A DNA stretch of 64,000 bases from Fimenecus sp036652055. Its GTDB lineage: Bacteria > Bacillota > Clostridia > Oscillospirales > Acutalibacteraceae. Made by a program: the position numbers and the translations under genes. Positions 33,491 to 41,992 of the stretch are shown here, one piece after another. Location of the stretch: assembly GCA_036652055.1 (NCBI GenBank), contig JAVVWP010000007.1, positions 1 to 64,000 on the forward strand. Direction: 5' to 3'. The notes under the pieces are model-generated. The model had not been told where the DNA came from. It was given only the letters and a program-made list of their open reading frames with translations, and searched no databases. Every line of letters starts with the position of its first letter. The first letter of the stretch is position 1.

Positions 33491-34432
33491 ATGGCTAATA
33501 AAAATAAAGTAGAGTTGACTCCAGAAGAGCTTGCAGCTAAAAAGATTAGAAAATCTAATGGTTGGGTTCGTTTTTGGGCAATTCTTTTAGCATTCGTTTT
33601 AACAATAGGTCTTTTCAAAACGACAATGTCATTTGGCGATAAAATAACAAAAGCATCAGTTGCAGCAGGTGGAAGTAATTCAAGTGAAGAAACAACAGAT
33701 GCCGACGACGCTAATTCTGATGATGCAGAAGAAACTACTGAATCAACAACAAAGGGTACAGGAACAGATTCAGCAGCAACAACAGTTGCAGGCGACAAAA
33801 AACCAGCAGGTGGAAGTGGTACTGCAGCAACAACAAAAGCTCCTGTCGATACTAAAAAAGCAGAAGCAGTAGCATATTATAACACTGCTCTTAATAAAGC
33901 AAAGAAAAGTGCTAAAAAAGTTGATGTTGATAACAGCAACAAGGTTGTTAAAATAGGCGGCGTTGGTATGTTTGGTTCAGTCGTTACAACGCTTACAGAT
34001 CAATTCTTAAAACCAGGCAAATGGGGCCTTGATCCAATAAAGGTTCCACCAGCAGATGCAGATGCAGCAGTTCAACTTGAGTGGCTTTCAAATGCAACTA
34101 TGACAGAAGCAGGCGGAAAAGTTACTGTAAAGATTTTCCTTAAAAAAGAAGGTAACAACCCTCAACCAGGAAAGTCAAATCACGGAAAAACAATTGATAC
34201 TCTTAAAGATGATGATATTATGAATGCAATCAACGGAACAAAGATTGTTAAGCTTTTGAGCTTTAAAACAACTTACCAAAATTGCACATCTGAACTCGTT
34301 GTTGATAAGGCAACTGGAAATCTTATTACAATGAAACAACACAGAAGTATTGATGCAAAGGCTGATACAAACTTAATTAAAAATCTTTCAGCTACAATCG
34401 ATTCAGAGTATAACTATACTTTCACATTTTAA
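33491..34432 (+). CDS. Membrane-anchored protein, paralog B of a tandem pair
   Basis: A 313-residue protein, paralogous to the preceding gene: KVELTPEELAAKKIRKS at the N-terminus, one membrane helix (about 24-43), a Thr/Ser/Glu/Ala linker with TTVAGDKKPAGG (paralog A has a similar TTAAGDKTPAG) and an extracytoplasmic domain of about 190 residues that is well diverged from paralog A. Both are probably in one transcript, 40 bp apart, ended by the terminator downstream. The function is unknown; a surface or spore-coat role is possible but unsupported. Confidence 0.6.
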   Translation: MANKNKVELTPEELAAKKIRKSNGWVRFWAILLAFVLTIGLFKTTMSFGDKITKASVAAGGSNSSEETTDADDANSDDAEETTESTTKGTGTDSAATTVAGDKKPAGGSGTAATTKAPVDTKKAEAVAYYNTALNKAKKSAKKVDVDNSNKVVKIGGVGMFGSVVTTLTDQFLKPGKWGLDPIKVPPADADAAVQLEWLSNATMTEAGGKVTVKIFLKKEGNNPQPGKSNHGKTIDTLKDDDIMNAINGTKIVKLLSFKTTYQNCTSELVVDKATGNLITMKQHRSIDAKADTNLIKNLSATIDSEYNYTFTF

Positions 34433-34451
34433 TGCGTAAACATTAATTTAA

Positions 34452-34481
34452 AAGCCGCCCTATTAAAGTGGGGCGGTTTTT
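34452..34481 (+). terminator. Intrinsic terminator
   Basis: CCGCCC/GGGCGG stem (extended by A-T pairs) with a 10-nt loop and five T. It ends the paralog-pair transcript. Confidence 0.85.
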
Positions 34482-34623
34482 GTGTTCCTTATAGAAATAA
34501 AAAATAAAAAGGCGAAAATAGTGGCGATTTAAAGCGAATACACAATATATTGTGCAATTTTTGCTAATATTTTTCCATCGGAATATTTTGGCTTTTTTTA
34601 CAAAGAATTTTGCAAAAAGTTGT
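34482..34623. other. AT-rich spacer with a 14-nt palindrome
   Basis: No gene is seen here. CACAATATATTGTG at 34541-34554 is a perfect 14-nt palindrome 69 nt upstream of the S10-operon -35 element; its role is unknown. Confidence 0.4.
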
Positions 34624-34652
34624 TGCATTTACCCAAAGAATGTGATAGAATA
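34624..34652 (+). promoter_or_regulatory. Promoter of the S10-spc-alpha operon
   Basis: TTGCAT (34624-34629), a 17-nt spacer and TAGAAT (34647-34652). It gives a leader of about 290 nt before rpsJ. Confidence 0.7.
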
Positions 34653-34659
34653 CTCAAGC

Positions 34660-34947
34660 ACGTGAAATGAGGGCGTATTATGTCTTCATTTATCATGTAA
34701 GATATGCGTTGATGCAGTAGGTGGCTACACACGATGTAGGGAATTACTGCGGAGTATGTCCGATTTTAAAACCGGGCGAAACAAAATAGTATGTTCAAGG
34801 CATAAATTTGTGCTTATGGAGATGCTGTGTGTTTTTTTCAGTGCCGTCCGAGAAACATTGTTTTTCGGTTTTTTAAATGGGTGAGTGTAAACACCCGGCG
34901 GAGTTGCTGACAAAAAACATTGCCCTAAATTCAAGGAGGCAGACAAA
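34660..34947 (+). promoter_or_regulatory. Structured leader of the S10 operon
   Basis: About 290 nt without a gene. It contains a compound hairpin (GCAGTA 34714-34719 with TACTGC 34745-34750, inner CTACA 34725-34729 with TGTAG 34735-34739), then an intrinsic terminator at 34848-34874, then a GGGTG/CACCC hairpin before the rpsJ ribosome binding site. This is the layout of an attenuated ribosomal-protein leader; the regulatory protein (L4 in E. coli) is not known here. Confidence 0.55.
34848..34874 (+). terminator. Attenuator-type terminator in the S10 leader
   Basis: An 8-bp stem with one G-T pair (CCGAGAAA with TTTTTCGG), a 5-nt loop and six T, 73 nt upstream of rpsJ and downstream of the promoter. 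Confidence 0.7.
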
Positions 34948-35265
34948 ATGGCAACAGCAAAAACAAAGAAAATCAGAATTAGACTCAAAGGCTATGACCA
35001 TGACCTTGTTGACAAGGCAGCGGAGAAAATTGTTGAAACAGCAAAGCGTACAGGTGCTCAAGTTTCAGGCCCTGTTCCACTTCCTACTGAAAAGGAAATC
35101 ATTACAGTTCTTCGTGCAGTTCATAAGTATAAGGATAGCCGTGAGCAGTTCGAGCAGAGAACCCACAAAAGGCTTATCGACATTCTCAGACCTTCAAACA
35201 AAACTGTTGAAGCTCTGACGGGTCTTGAGCTTCCAGCAGGCGTTGACATTGAGATTAAACTTTAA
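34948..35265 (+). CDS. rpsJ: 30S ribosomal protein S10
   Basis: 105 residues, full length for S10 (KIRIRLKGYDHDLVD at the start, RTHKRLIDILRP near the end). It lies in the 30S head and in Bacteria also acts with NusB in antitermination. First gene of the ribosomal operon; CAAGGAGG precedes the ATG. The structured leader before it is the likely point of operon control. The 67-nt gap to rplC holds a small GTTGG/CCAAC hairpin. Confidence 0.98.
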   Translation: MATAKTKKIRIRLKGYDHDLVDKAAEKIVETAKRTGAQVSGPVPLPTEKEIITVLRAVHKYKDSREQFEQRTHKRLIDILRPSNKTVEALTGLELPAGVDIEIKL

Positions 35266-35332
35266 TCTTAAAGAAAACAAGTGCAGGTCAAGTTGGTGAA
35301 AATCCAACCAATAACCAAAGGAGGAAATAAAA

Positions 35333-35968
35333 ATGCAAAAAGGTCTTATTGGTAAGAAAATCGGTATGACACAGCTTTTTGACGAAAACGGAAAAGTTAT
35401 TCCTGTTACTGTCATTGAAGCAGGCCCTTGCGCAGTTGTTCAAATGAAAACAATCGAAAACGATGGTTACTCAGCTGTTCAAGTAGGCTATGGAGATGTT
35501 AAGGTTCAAAGAGTGAACAAACCTGAAACAGGTCACTTCAAAAAATCTGATGTTGCTCCAAAAAAGGTACTCAAGGAATTCAGACTTGATGATGTGAGTG
35601 CTATGAATGTCGGCGATATTTTAAAAGCTGATGTTTTCGCAGTTGGCGACAGAGTTGATGTTGTCGGCACAAGCAAAGGTAAAGGTACAACAGGTGCAAT
35701 TAAGAGATGGAACTTCTCCAGACTTAAAGAAACTCACGGTACCGGCCCTAACGCAAGACACGCAGGCTCACTTGGTATGTGTTCTGACCCTTCAAGAGTA
35801 TTCAAGGGAAAGAAATTAGCAGGTCATATGGGCGCTGAAAGAGTCACTATCCAAAATTTGGATATCGTTAAGGTAGATGTAGAAAACAACTTAATCGCTA
35901 TTAAGGGTGCTATTCCAGGGCCAAAAGGCGGAATTGTTGTTCTCGCTGACACAGTAAAGAGAAAGTAA
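35333..35968 (+). CDS. rplC: 50S ribosomal protein L3
   Basis: 211 residues. The start KGLIGKKIGMTQLFDENG and the segment HGTGPNARHAGSLGMCSDP are L3 signatures; this loop reaches toward the peptidyl-transferase centre. An early assembly protein of the 50S subunit. AAAGGAGG precedes the ATG and rplD follows after 17 bp. Confidence 0.98.
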   Translation: MQKGLIGKKIGMTQLFDENGKVIPVTVIEAGPCAVVQMKTIENDGYSAVQVGYGDVKVQRVNKPETGHFKKSDVAPKKVLKEFRLDDVSAMNVGDILKADVFAVGDRVDVVGTSKGKGTTGAIKRWNFSRLKETHGTGPNARHAGSLGMCSDPSRVFKGKKLAGHMGAERVTIQNLDIVKVDVENNLIAIKGAIPGPKGGIVVLADTVKRK

Positions 35969-35985
35969 GGAAGGAGTGTTAAATT

Positions 35986-36609
35986 ATGGCTAAATTGGCA
36001 GTATTAGATAAAGCAGGTAAGAAGGTTTCTGACATTGAACTCAATGACAGCATCTTCGCAGTCGAGCCAAATCAATCGGCTATGCACCTTGTTGTTGTCA
36101 ATTATTTGGCAAATCAGCGTCAAGGCACTCAGTCAACACTTACTCGAGCTGAGGTGTCAGGCGGCGGCAAAAAGCCGTGGAAGCAAAAAGGTACAGGTCG
36201 TGCAAGACAGGGTTCAACGAGATCTCCTCAATGGACACACGGCGGTATAGCATTCGGACCAAAGCCTCGTGAATATGGCTTTGATATAAACAAGAAGGTT
36301 AGAAGACTTGCTATGAAGTCTGCTCTTTCTTCAAAGGTTGCAGATAATGAAATGATTGTTCTTGACGACATTTCAATGGACGCAATCAAAACTAAGGATG
36401 TTGTTAGCGTTTTATCAGCAATTAATGCAGGCAAAAAAACACTCATTGTTCTCCCTGAGAAAAATGACCTCGTTTATAAAAGTGCCCGCAATATTGCAGG
36501 AGCAAGCGTTACACTTGTAAACACACTTAATGTATACGACATTCTAAATTGCAACACTATTGTTGTTCTTAAGGATGCAGTAGCAAAGATAGAGGAGGTT
36601 TACGCATAA
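35986..36609 (+). CDS. rplD: 50S ribosomal protein L4
   Basis: 207 residues. The extended loop motif GGGKKPWKQKGTGRARQGS and the RSPQWTHGG segment identify L4, which lines the exit tunnel. In E. coli L4 also represses the S10 operon through the leader, which makes the terminator upstream of rpsJ interesting. Its TAA overlaps the rplW ATG by one base. Confidence 0.98.
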   Translation: MAKLAVLDKAGKKVSDIELNDSIFAVEPNQSAMHLVVVNYLANQRQGTQSTLTRAEVSGGGKKPWKQKGTGRARQGSTRSPQWTHGGIAFGPKPREYGFDINKKVRRLAMKSALSSKVADNEMIVLDDISMDAIKTKDVVSVLSAINAGKKTLIVLPEKNDLVYKSARNIAGASVTLVNTLNVYDILNCNTIVVLKDAVAKIEEVYA

Positions 36610-36902
36610 TGAAATTTGCACAAGACATAATCCTCCGTCCAATCGTTACAGAGGAAAGTATGATGGGCATTGCCGATAAGAAGTATACCTTCAAGGTTGC
36701 CAAAACTGCTACTAAAACCGAGGTTAAGGAAGCTGTTGAAAAGCTTTTCGGAGTTAAGGTTTCTAAAGTAAACACACTTAATGTCAAAGGTCATCTTAGA
36801 AGATATGGTCGTTTCGAGGGCTATACTTCAGCTTGGAAAAAAGCAATCGTTACACTTGCTGAAGATTCTAAGACAATTGAGTTTTTTGACGGAATGATGT
36901 AA
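36609..36902 (+). CDS. rplW: 50S ribosomal protein L23
   Basis: 97 residues, the normal bacterial length. DIILRPIVTEESM at the start and YTFKVAKTATKTEVKEAVE are L23 features. L23 sits at the tunnel exit and docks trigger factor and SRP. It starts on the last base of the rplD stop (TAATG), giving translational coupling. Confidence 0.97.
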   Translation: MKFAQDIILRPIVTEESMMGIADKKYTFKVAKTATKTEVKEAVEKLFGVKVSKVNTLNVKGHLRRYGRFEGYTSAWKKAIVTLAEDSKTIEFFDGMM

Positions 36903-36971
36903 TTAAATCCCTACGGCAATGTATGGAGTTTGACATGGCTCCGCTAAGCCGTTTTAAGGAGAGTGAAAGAA

Positions 36972-37805
36972 ATGTCGATTAAAATCTACAAACCGACCAC
37001 AAACGCAAGGCGTAATATGTCGGTTACAGATTATTCCGAGCTTTCAAAGGTTGCTCCTGAGAGAAGTCTTTTAGTTCCTCTCAACAAGCAAGCCGGTAGA
37101 AACAGTTACGGAAGAATTACAGTTCGTCACAGAGGTGGCGGAAATCGCAGAAAATATCGTATTATCGATTTTAAAAGAGATAAGTTTGATATGGCTGCAA
37201 ATGTTCTCACACTTGAGTATGACCCAAATCGTTCAGCTCATATAGCACTTGTTCAGTACGAGGATGGCGAAAAAAGATATATCCTTGCTCCTGTTGGCTT
37301 AAAAGTTGGCGACAAAGTTGTAGCAGGTCCAACCGCTGATATTAAACCAGGCAATGCTTTGCCTCTTAGTAATATCCCAACCGGTACTATGATTCACAAT
37401 GTTGAACTTTATCCTGGCAGAGGCGGTCAATTAGCAAGGTCAGCAGGCAACGCAGCACAACTTATGGCTAAAGAGGGTGCATATGCACTTGTTCGTTTAC
37501 CATCAGGCGAGCTTCGTAATGTTGGCGCTAACTGTATGGCAACAATCGGCACAGTCGGTAATGTTGACCATGAAAATGTTAAACTTGGTAAAGCAGGTCG
37601 TACACGCCATCTTGGAATTCGTCCTACTGTTCGTGGTTCTGTTATGAACCCGAATGACCATCCACACGGTGGTGGTGAAGGTAAAGCACCTGTTGGCCGT
37701 CCAGGTCCATGTACACCATGGGGCAAGCCAGCACTTGGTTATAAGACAAGAGATAAGAAAAAGAGTTCGGATAAGTTTATCGTAAAACGCCGTAACGCTA
37801 AATAA
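36972..37805 (+). CDS. rplB: 50S ribosomal protein L2
   Basis: 277 residues. YKPTTNARRNM at the start, RGGGNRRKYRIIDFKRDK and the C-terminal MNPNDHPHGGGEGK (with the conserved His near the peptidyl-transferase centre) identify L2, which is needed for subunit joining. The start chosen is ATG at 36972 after AGGAG and matches the family; a GTG three codons upstream is rejected. Confidence 0.98.
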   Translation: MSIKIYKPTTNARRNMSVTDYSELSKVAPERSLLVPLNKQAGRNSYGRITVRHRGGGNRRKYRIIDFKRDKFDMAANVLTLEYDPNRSAHIALVQYEDGEKRYILAPVGLKVGDKVVAGPTADIKPGNALPLSNIPTGTMIHNVELYPGRGGQLARSAGNAAQLMAKEGAYALVRLPSGELRNVGANCMATIGTVGNVDHENVKLGKAGRTRHLGIRPTVRGSVMNPNDHPHGGGEGKAPVGRPGPCTPWGKPALGYKTRDKKKSSDKFIVKRRNAK

Positions 37806-37824
37806 GTCGAAAGGAGTGTAGATT

Positions 37825-38106
37825 ATGAGCAGAAGTACTAAAAAAGGCCCTTACGTTGCACCTAAATTGCTCGCAAAGGTTGTAGAAATGAATAAGAATG
37901 ATGAAAAAATTGTTCTTAAAACATGGAGCCGTAGCTCGACTATATTCCCGGACTTTGTCGGACACACATTTGCAGTTCACGATGGACGCAAACATGTTCC
38001 GGTATATGTTACGGAAGATATGGTAGGCCACAAGCTCGGTGAATTTGCACCAACAAGAACCTTTAGAGGTCACGCTGGTTCAAAGACATCAAACAGTAAT
38101 AAATAA
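37825..38106 (+). CDS. rpsS: 30S ribosomal protein S19
   Basis: 93 residues. MSRSTKKGPYVAPKLL and WSRSSTIFPDFVGHTFAVHDGRKH are S19 signatures. It binds the 30S head next to S13. GAAAGGAG precedes the ATG; 19 bp after rplB. Confidence 0.98.
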   Translation: MSRSTKKGPYVAPKLLAKVVEMNKNDEKIVLKTWSRSSTIFPDFVGHTFAVHDGRKHVPVYVTEDMVGHKLGEFAPTRTFRGHAGSKTSNSNK

Positions 38107-38130
38107 GCAGCGAAAGGAGTGTATAAACTA

Positions 38131-38466
38131 ATGGAAGCAACTGCAAAGGCAACTCATTTACGAATAGCACCAAGAAAGGTTCAAATCGTACTTGACTTAA
38201 TAAGAAATAAGCCTTGCGATGAAGCATTAGCTATTCTCAAGTACACACCCAAGGCTGCGTGTGAACCACTTGAAAAGCTATTGAAATCAGCAATGGCAAA
38301 TGCAGAAAACAACAAAGACATGGATGTTTCAAGACTTTATGTTGCAGAATGTCATGTCGACCAAGGCCCAACCCTCAAGCGTATAAGACCAAGAGCTCAA
38401 GGCCGTGCATTTCGTATAAACAAAAGAACTTCGCACATTACCCTTGTGCTCAAGGAAGCAGAATAA
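38131..38466 (+). CDS. rplV: 50S ribosomal protein L22
   Basis: 111 residues. The start ATAKATHLRIAPRKVQIVLD and the loop RLYVAECHVDQGPTLKRIRP followed by RAQGRAF identify L22, whose hairpin lines the exit tunnel. The ATG at 38131 fits the family start; the GTG at 38119 abuts the AAAGGAG site and is rejected. Confidence 0.97.
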   Translation: MEATAKATHLRIAPRKVQIVLDLIRNKPCDEALAILKYTPKAACEPLEKLLKSAMANAENNKDMDVSRLYVAECHVDQGPTLKRIRPRAQGRAFRINKRTSHITLVLKEAE

Positions 38467-38485
38467 GCAAGGAGGAGGTAACAAA

Positions 38486-39157
38486 ATGGGTCAGAAGATT
38501 AATCCAACCGGACTTAGAGTCGGTGTTATAAAGGATTGGGAGTCACGCTGGTACTCCGATAAGAAAAACTTTGGCGACACTCTCGTTTCAGATTATGAAC
38601 TTCGTGAATACCTTCTTAAAACTCTTGCTCCTGCAGGCGTTCCTAAGGTAGAAATCGAAAGAGATGCAAAGAGAGTTCGTGTTAATATTCACTGTGCAAA
38701 ACCAGGTATGGTTATTGGTAGAGGCGGCAGTGAAATTGAAAAACTTAAACAAACCTGCAAGTCAATGCTCGGTGCAGAAAAAGAAGTTTTCATAAACATT
38801 GTAGAAATTAAACAACCCGATTTAAACGCACAGCTCGTTGCTGAAAACATTGCATTGCAACTCGAAAAGAGAGTTTCTTTCCGTCGTGCATTAAAGCAAT
38901 CAATCGGCAGAACAATGAAGCTTGGCGCTAAGGGTATCAAAATTCAGGTTAGCGGTAGACTCGGCGGAGCAGAAATTGCCCGTTCAGAGCATTATCACGA
39001 AGGAACTATTCCACTTCAGACAATCCGTGCTGACATTGACTATGGTTTTGCAGAAGCAAAAACAACTTATGGTCGTATCGGTGTTAAGGTTTGGCTTTAC
39101 AAAGGTGAAGTCCTTCATGACAGCCGCAAGCCTCGCAAGGAAGGAGGCACAAAATAA
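38486..39157 (+). CDS. rpsC: 30S ribosomal protein S3
   Basis: 223 residues. MGQKINPTGLRVGVIKDW at the start, the KH-domain GMVIGRGGSEIEKLK and RGRLGG-type segment (SGRLGGAEIARSE) identify S3 at the mRNA entry site. AGGAGGAGG precedes the ATG. The stop overlaps the rplP ATG by one base. Confidence 0.98.
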   Translation: MGQKINPTGLRVGVIKDWESRWYSDKKNFGDTLVSDYELREYLLKTLAPAGVPKVEIERDAKRVRVNIHCAKPGMVIGRGGSEIEKLKQTCKSMLGAEKEVFINIVEIKQPDLNAQLVAENIALQLEKRVSFRRALKQSIGRTMKLGAKGIKIQVSGRLGGAEIARSEHYHEGTIPLQTIRADIDYGFAEAKTTYGRIGVKVWLYKGEVLHDSRKPRKEGGTK

Positions 39158-39588
39158 TGTTATTACCTAAGAGAGTAAAATATCGTAGAGTTCACAGAGG
39201 TCGTATGACCGGAGCAGCTACAAGAGGTACTAAGGTAAATTATGGTGACTTCGGTCTTGTGGCTCTTGAACCCTCATGGATAACTGCAAACCAAATCGAA
39301 GCAGCCCGTATTGCTATGACAAGATATATCAAGCGTGGCGGTCAAGTTTGGATAAAAATATTCCCGGATAAGCCAATTACTGAAAAACCTGCCGAAACTC
39401 GAATGGGTTCAGGTAAAGGTTCTCCTGAATATTGGGTAGCAGTAGTTAAACCAGGCAGAGTTATGTTTGAAATAGCAGGCGTGCCAGAAGCAGATGCTCG
39501 TGAGGCAATGCGTCTTGCAGCAAACAAACTTCCTATCAAATGTAAATTTGTATCTAAGGAAGTTAAAGAAGAGGATGGTGAGCAATAA
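39157..39588 (+). CDS. rplP: 50S ribosomal protein L16
   Basis: 143 residues. LLPKRVKYRRVHRGRMTG, WITANQIEAARIAMTRYIKR and RMGSGKGSPEYWVAVVKPG identify L16, which contacts tRNA in the A and P sites. The stop overlaps rpmC by one base, so rpsC, rplP and rpmC are a coupled set. Confidence 0.98.
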   Translation: MLLPKRVKYRRVHRGRMTGAATRGTKVNYGDFGLVALEPSWITANQIEAARIAMTRYIKRGGQVWIKIFPDKPITEKPAETRMGSGKGSPEYWVAVVKPGRVMFEIAGVPEADAREAMRLAANKLPIKCKFVSKEVKEEDGEQ

Positions 39589-39791
39589 TGAAAGCAAATG
39601 ATTTTAAGAAACTCTCCCCCTCAGAGTTGGATGCTAAACTCTTAGAGTTAAAGGATGAGCTTTTCAAGCTTCGCTTCCAGCAAGCCATCAACCAGCTCGA
39701 CAATCCAATGCGTATTAGTGCCGTAAAAAAAGATATTGCCAGAGTAAAAACTGTTAAACGCGATATTGAATTACACGGCGCTCAGTCGTAA
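39588..39791 (+). CDS. rpmC: 50S ribosomal protein L29
   Basis: 67 residues, two helices: LDAKLLELKDELFKLRFQQA, then MRISAVKKDIARVKTV. L29 sits at the tunnel exit beside L23. The ATG overlaps the rplP stop. Confidence 0.97.
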   Translation: MKANDFKKLSPSELDAKLLELKDELFKLRFQQAINQLDNPMRISAVKKDIARVKTVKRDIELHGAQS

Positions 39792-39810
39792 GGAAAGGGA
39801 GGACATTCAA

Positions 39811-40068
39811 ATGAGTGAAAGAAATCTCAGAAAAACTCAGATCGGTATTGTAACCAGTGATAAGATGGATAAAACTGTTGTTGTTTCTATCAAAGACAGA
39901 GTTAAACATCCACTTTACAAGAAAATCGTTAACCATACGGTTAAATTAAAGGCCCATGACGAAAAAAACGAATGTGGCGTAGGCGACAAAGTTCTTGTTA
40001 TGGAAACTCGTCCTCTTTCGAAAGATAAGAGATGGCGTGTAGCAGAAATCATCGAGAAAGCGAAATAA
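39811..40068 (+). CDS. rpsQ: 30S ribosomal protein S17
   Basis: 85 residues, an OB-fold protein (RKTQIGIVTSDKMDKTVVV, DKVLVMETRPLSKDKRWRV). It binds the 5' domain of 16S rRNA early in assembly. ATG at 39811 has GGGAGG upstream; the longer frame from 39766 overlaps rpmC and lacks a site. Confidence 0.97.
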   Translation: MSERNLRKTQIGIVTSDKMDKTVVVSIKDRVKHPLYKKIVNHTVKLKAHDEKNECGVGDKVLVMETRPLSKDKRWRVAEIIEKAK

Positions 40069-40089
40069 TTTTCTAAGGAGGCTAACACT

Positions 40090-40458
40090 GTGATACAGCA
40101 ACAGACTTATCTCAAAGTAGCCGACAACACCGGTGCGAAAGAAATTATGTGTATTCGCGTACTCGGTGGATCGGGCAGAAGATATGCTAATATCGGCGAT
40201 GTAATTGTAGCTTCAGTCAAAAAAGCAGCACCCGGCGGAGTTGTTAAAAAAGGCGAAGTTGTAAAAGCAGTTGTCGTTAGAACAGCAAGCGGAGTTCGTA
40301 GAGATGACGGAACTTATATCCGTTTCGACGAAAACGCAGCAGTAATCATAAAAGAAGACAAAAACCCCAAAGGCACCCGTATCTTTGGACCAGTAGCAAG
40401 AGAGCTTCGTGATAAAGACTACATGAAGATTTTATCCCTTGCTCCTGAAGTACTTTAA
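40090..40458 (+). CDS. rplN: 50S ribosomal protein L14
   Basis: 122 residues, full length. MIQQQTYLKVADNTGAKEIM at the start, then GTRIFGPVARELRDKDYMKI. It lies at the subunit interface and binds the silencing factor RsfS in other bacteria. The start is GTG with AAGGAGG upstream. Confidence 0.98.
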   Translation: MIQQQTYLKVADNTGAKEIMCIRVLGGSGRRYANIGDVIVASVKKAAPGGVVKKGEVVKAVVVRTASGVRRDDGTYIRFDENAAVIIKEDKNPKGTRIFGPVARELRDKDYMKILSLAPEVL

Positions 40459-40472
40459 TGGAGGTGCGTAAG

Positions 40473-40793
40473 ATGAATAGTGTTCATGTAAGAAAAAATG
40501 ACGAAGTTGTCGTTATCAATGGCAAAAACCGTGGCAAAAAGGGCAAAGTTATGGAAGTTAGCCCAGCTGAGGGAAAAGTTATTGTTGAAGGCATAAATAT
40601 CGTAACAAAGCATGTTAAACCCAAAAAAATGGGTGAAGCTGGAGGTCTTGTTAAGGCTGAAAGTGCATTATATGCTGACAAGGTTCAGCTTGTTTGCCCT
40701 AAATGTGGCAAAGCAACAAGAGTAGGTCATGCCTTTGATAAGGCAGGCAAAAAAATGCGTGTGTGCAAAAAATGCAATGCACAATTTGAATAA
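40473..40793 (+). CDS. rplX: 50S ribosomal protein L24
   Basis: 106 residues with an N-terminal KOW motif (VVVINGKNRGKKGKVMEV). The C-terminus has CPKCGK and CKKCNA, a zinc-ribbon version of L24 that many bacteria have. It starts 50S assembly by binding the 5' end of 23S rRNA. ATG at 40473 follows GGAGGTG; the ATG at 40458 overlaps the rplN stop and is rejected. Confidence 0.96.
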   Translation: MNSVHVRKNDEVVVINGKNRGKKGKVMEVSPAEGKVIVEGINIVTKHVKPKKMGEAGGLVKAESALYADKVQLVCPKCGKATRVGHAFDKAGKKMRVCKKCNAQFE

Positions 40794-40810
40794 GGGAGGA
40801 ACATAAACTT

Positions 40811-41353
40811 ATGGCAGCAAGACTTAAAGAATTTTATAGTAACGAAGTTGCTCCGCAGCTTCAAAAAAAGTTCGGCTACAAAAGCGTTATGCAAATCCCA
40901 AAACTTAACAAGATAGTTGTTAATGTTGGATGCGGTGAAGCAAAAGAAAACTCAAAGGTTGTTGACGCAATCGTTTCTGACCTTTCACTTGTTACAGGTC
41001 AAAGACCTATCGAGTGCAAAGCAAAGAAATCAGTTGCAAACTTCAAACTCCGTGAAGGCATGACTATTGGCGTTAAGGTTACGCTTCGTGGCGATCAAAT
41101 GTATGAATTTTTGGATAGGCTTTTCAATATGGCACTTCCACGAGTTCGTGACTTCAGAGGAATTAATCCTAACTCATTTGACGGCAGAGGAAATTATTCA
41201 ATGGGCGTTAAGGAACAACTTATATTCCCAGAAATTGAATATGACAAGATTGATGCAGTTCGTGGAATGGACATTTGCTTTGTCACCACTGCGAACACTG
41301 ACGAAGAAGCCAAAGAGCTCTTAACTCTTATGGGCGCTCCGTTTGCGAGATAA
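40811..41353 (+). CDS. rplE: 50S ribosomal protein L5
   Basis: 180 residues. MQIPKLNKIVVNVGCGEA, KKSVANFKLREGMTIGVKVT and SFDGRGNYSMGVKEQ identify L5, which carries 5S rRNA and contacts P-site tRNA. GGGAGG precedes the ATG. Confidence 0.98.
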   Translation: MAARLKEFYSNEVAPQLQKKFGYKSVMQIPKLNKIVVNVGCGEAKENSKVVDAIVSDLSLVTGQRPIECKAKKSVANFKLREGMTIGVKVTLRGDQMYEFLDRLFNMALPRVRDFRGINPNSFDGRGNYSMGVKEQLIFPEIEYDKIDAVRGMDICFVTTANTDEEAKELLTLMGAPFAR

Positions 41354-41365
41354 GGAGGGATTAAA

Positions 41366-41551
41366 GTGGCCAAAAAGTCAATGAAGGTTAAGCAGGCAGG
41401 TCCAGCTAAATACTCAACAAGAGCATACAGCAGATGTAAAATCTGTGGAAGGCCGCATGCCTATCTCCGCAAATACGGAGTATGCCGTATCTGCTTTAGA
41501 GAGTTAGCTCATGCAGGTCAAATCCCAGGCGTTAAGAAAGCAAGCTGGTAA
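41366..41551 (+). CDS. rpsZ: 30S ribosomal protein S14, zinc-binding type
   Basis: 61 residues, the short type Z form. CKICGRPHAYLRKYGVCRIC supplies the four zinc-binding Cys. It occupies the 30S head. The start is GTG at 41366 after AAGGAGGG. The short zinc form, rather than the longer zinc-free S14, fits Firmicutes. Confidence 0.97.
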   Translation: MAKKSMKVKQAGPAKYSTRAYSRCKICGRPHAYLRKYGVCRICFRELAHAGQIPGVKKASW

Positions 41552-41580
41552 AGAGCAATTGTGCAAAGGAGGTAAACAGT

Positions 41581-41979
41581 ATGCAAATTACTGATTCCAT
41601 CGGTGATATGCTCACTCGAATTCGTAATGCGAATTCAGCAAAGCATGACACGGTGAAAGTTCCAGCATCAAACATGAAGAAGGCTATTGCTCAAATTCTT
41701 GTTGATGAGGGTTATATCAAAAGCTTCAAGGTAGAAGACGATGGCAAACAAGGCATAATTGAGATGGAACTCAAATATGGTCAAAATAAGTCAAGCGTTA
41801 TTACCGGTTTACGTAGAGTTTCAAAGCCCGGCTTACGTATTTATACAAATTGTGAGGAAATGCCAAAGGTCATGAAAGGCCTCGGCGTCGCAATCCTTTC
41901 AACACCAAAGGGCGTAATGACTGACAGAGAAGCTCGCAAGGCTAATGTTGGCGGCGAAGTTCTCGGATTTATCTGGTAA
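41581..41979 (+). CDS. rpsH: 30S ribosomal protein S8
   Basis: 132 residues. SIGDMLTRIRNANSAKHDTV at the start and a C-terminal ...MTDREARKANVGGE are S8 features. It binds the central domain of 16S rRNA; in E. coli S8 also represses the spc operon. AAAGGAGG precedes the ATG. Confidence 0.98.
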   Translation: MQITDSIGDMLTRIRNANSAKHDTVKVPASNMKKAIAQILVDEGYIKSFKVEDDGKQGIIEMELKYGQNKSSVITGLRRVSKPGLRIYTNCEEMPKVMKGLGVAILSTPKGVMTDREARKANVGGEVLGFIW

Positions 41980-41992
41980 GGAGGTTAACAGT

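Noticed and set aside
34877..35218. 113-codon ORF overlapping rpsJ
   Set aside because: Out of frame with rpsJ and Lys/Gln/Arg-rich; rpsJ is unmistakable here.
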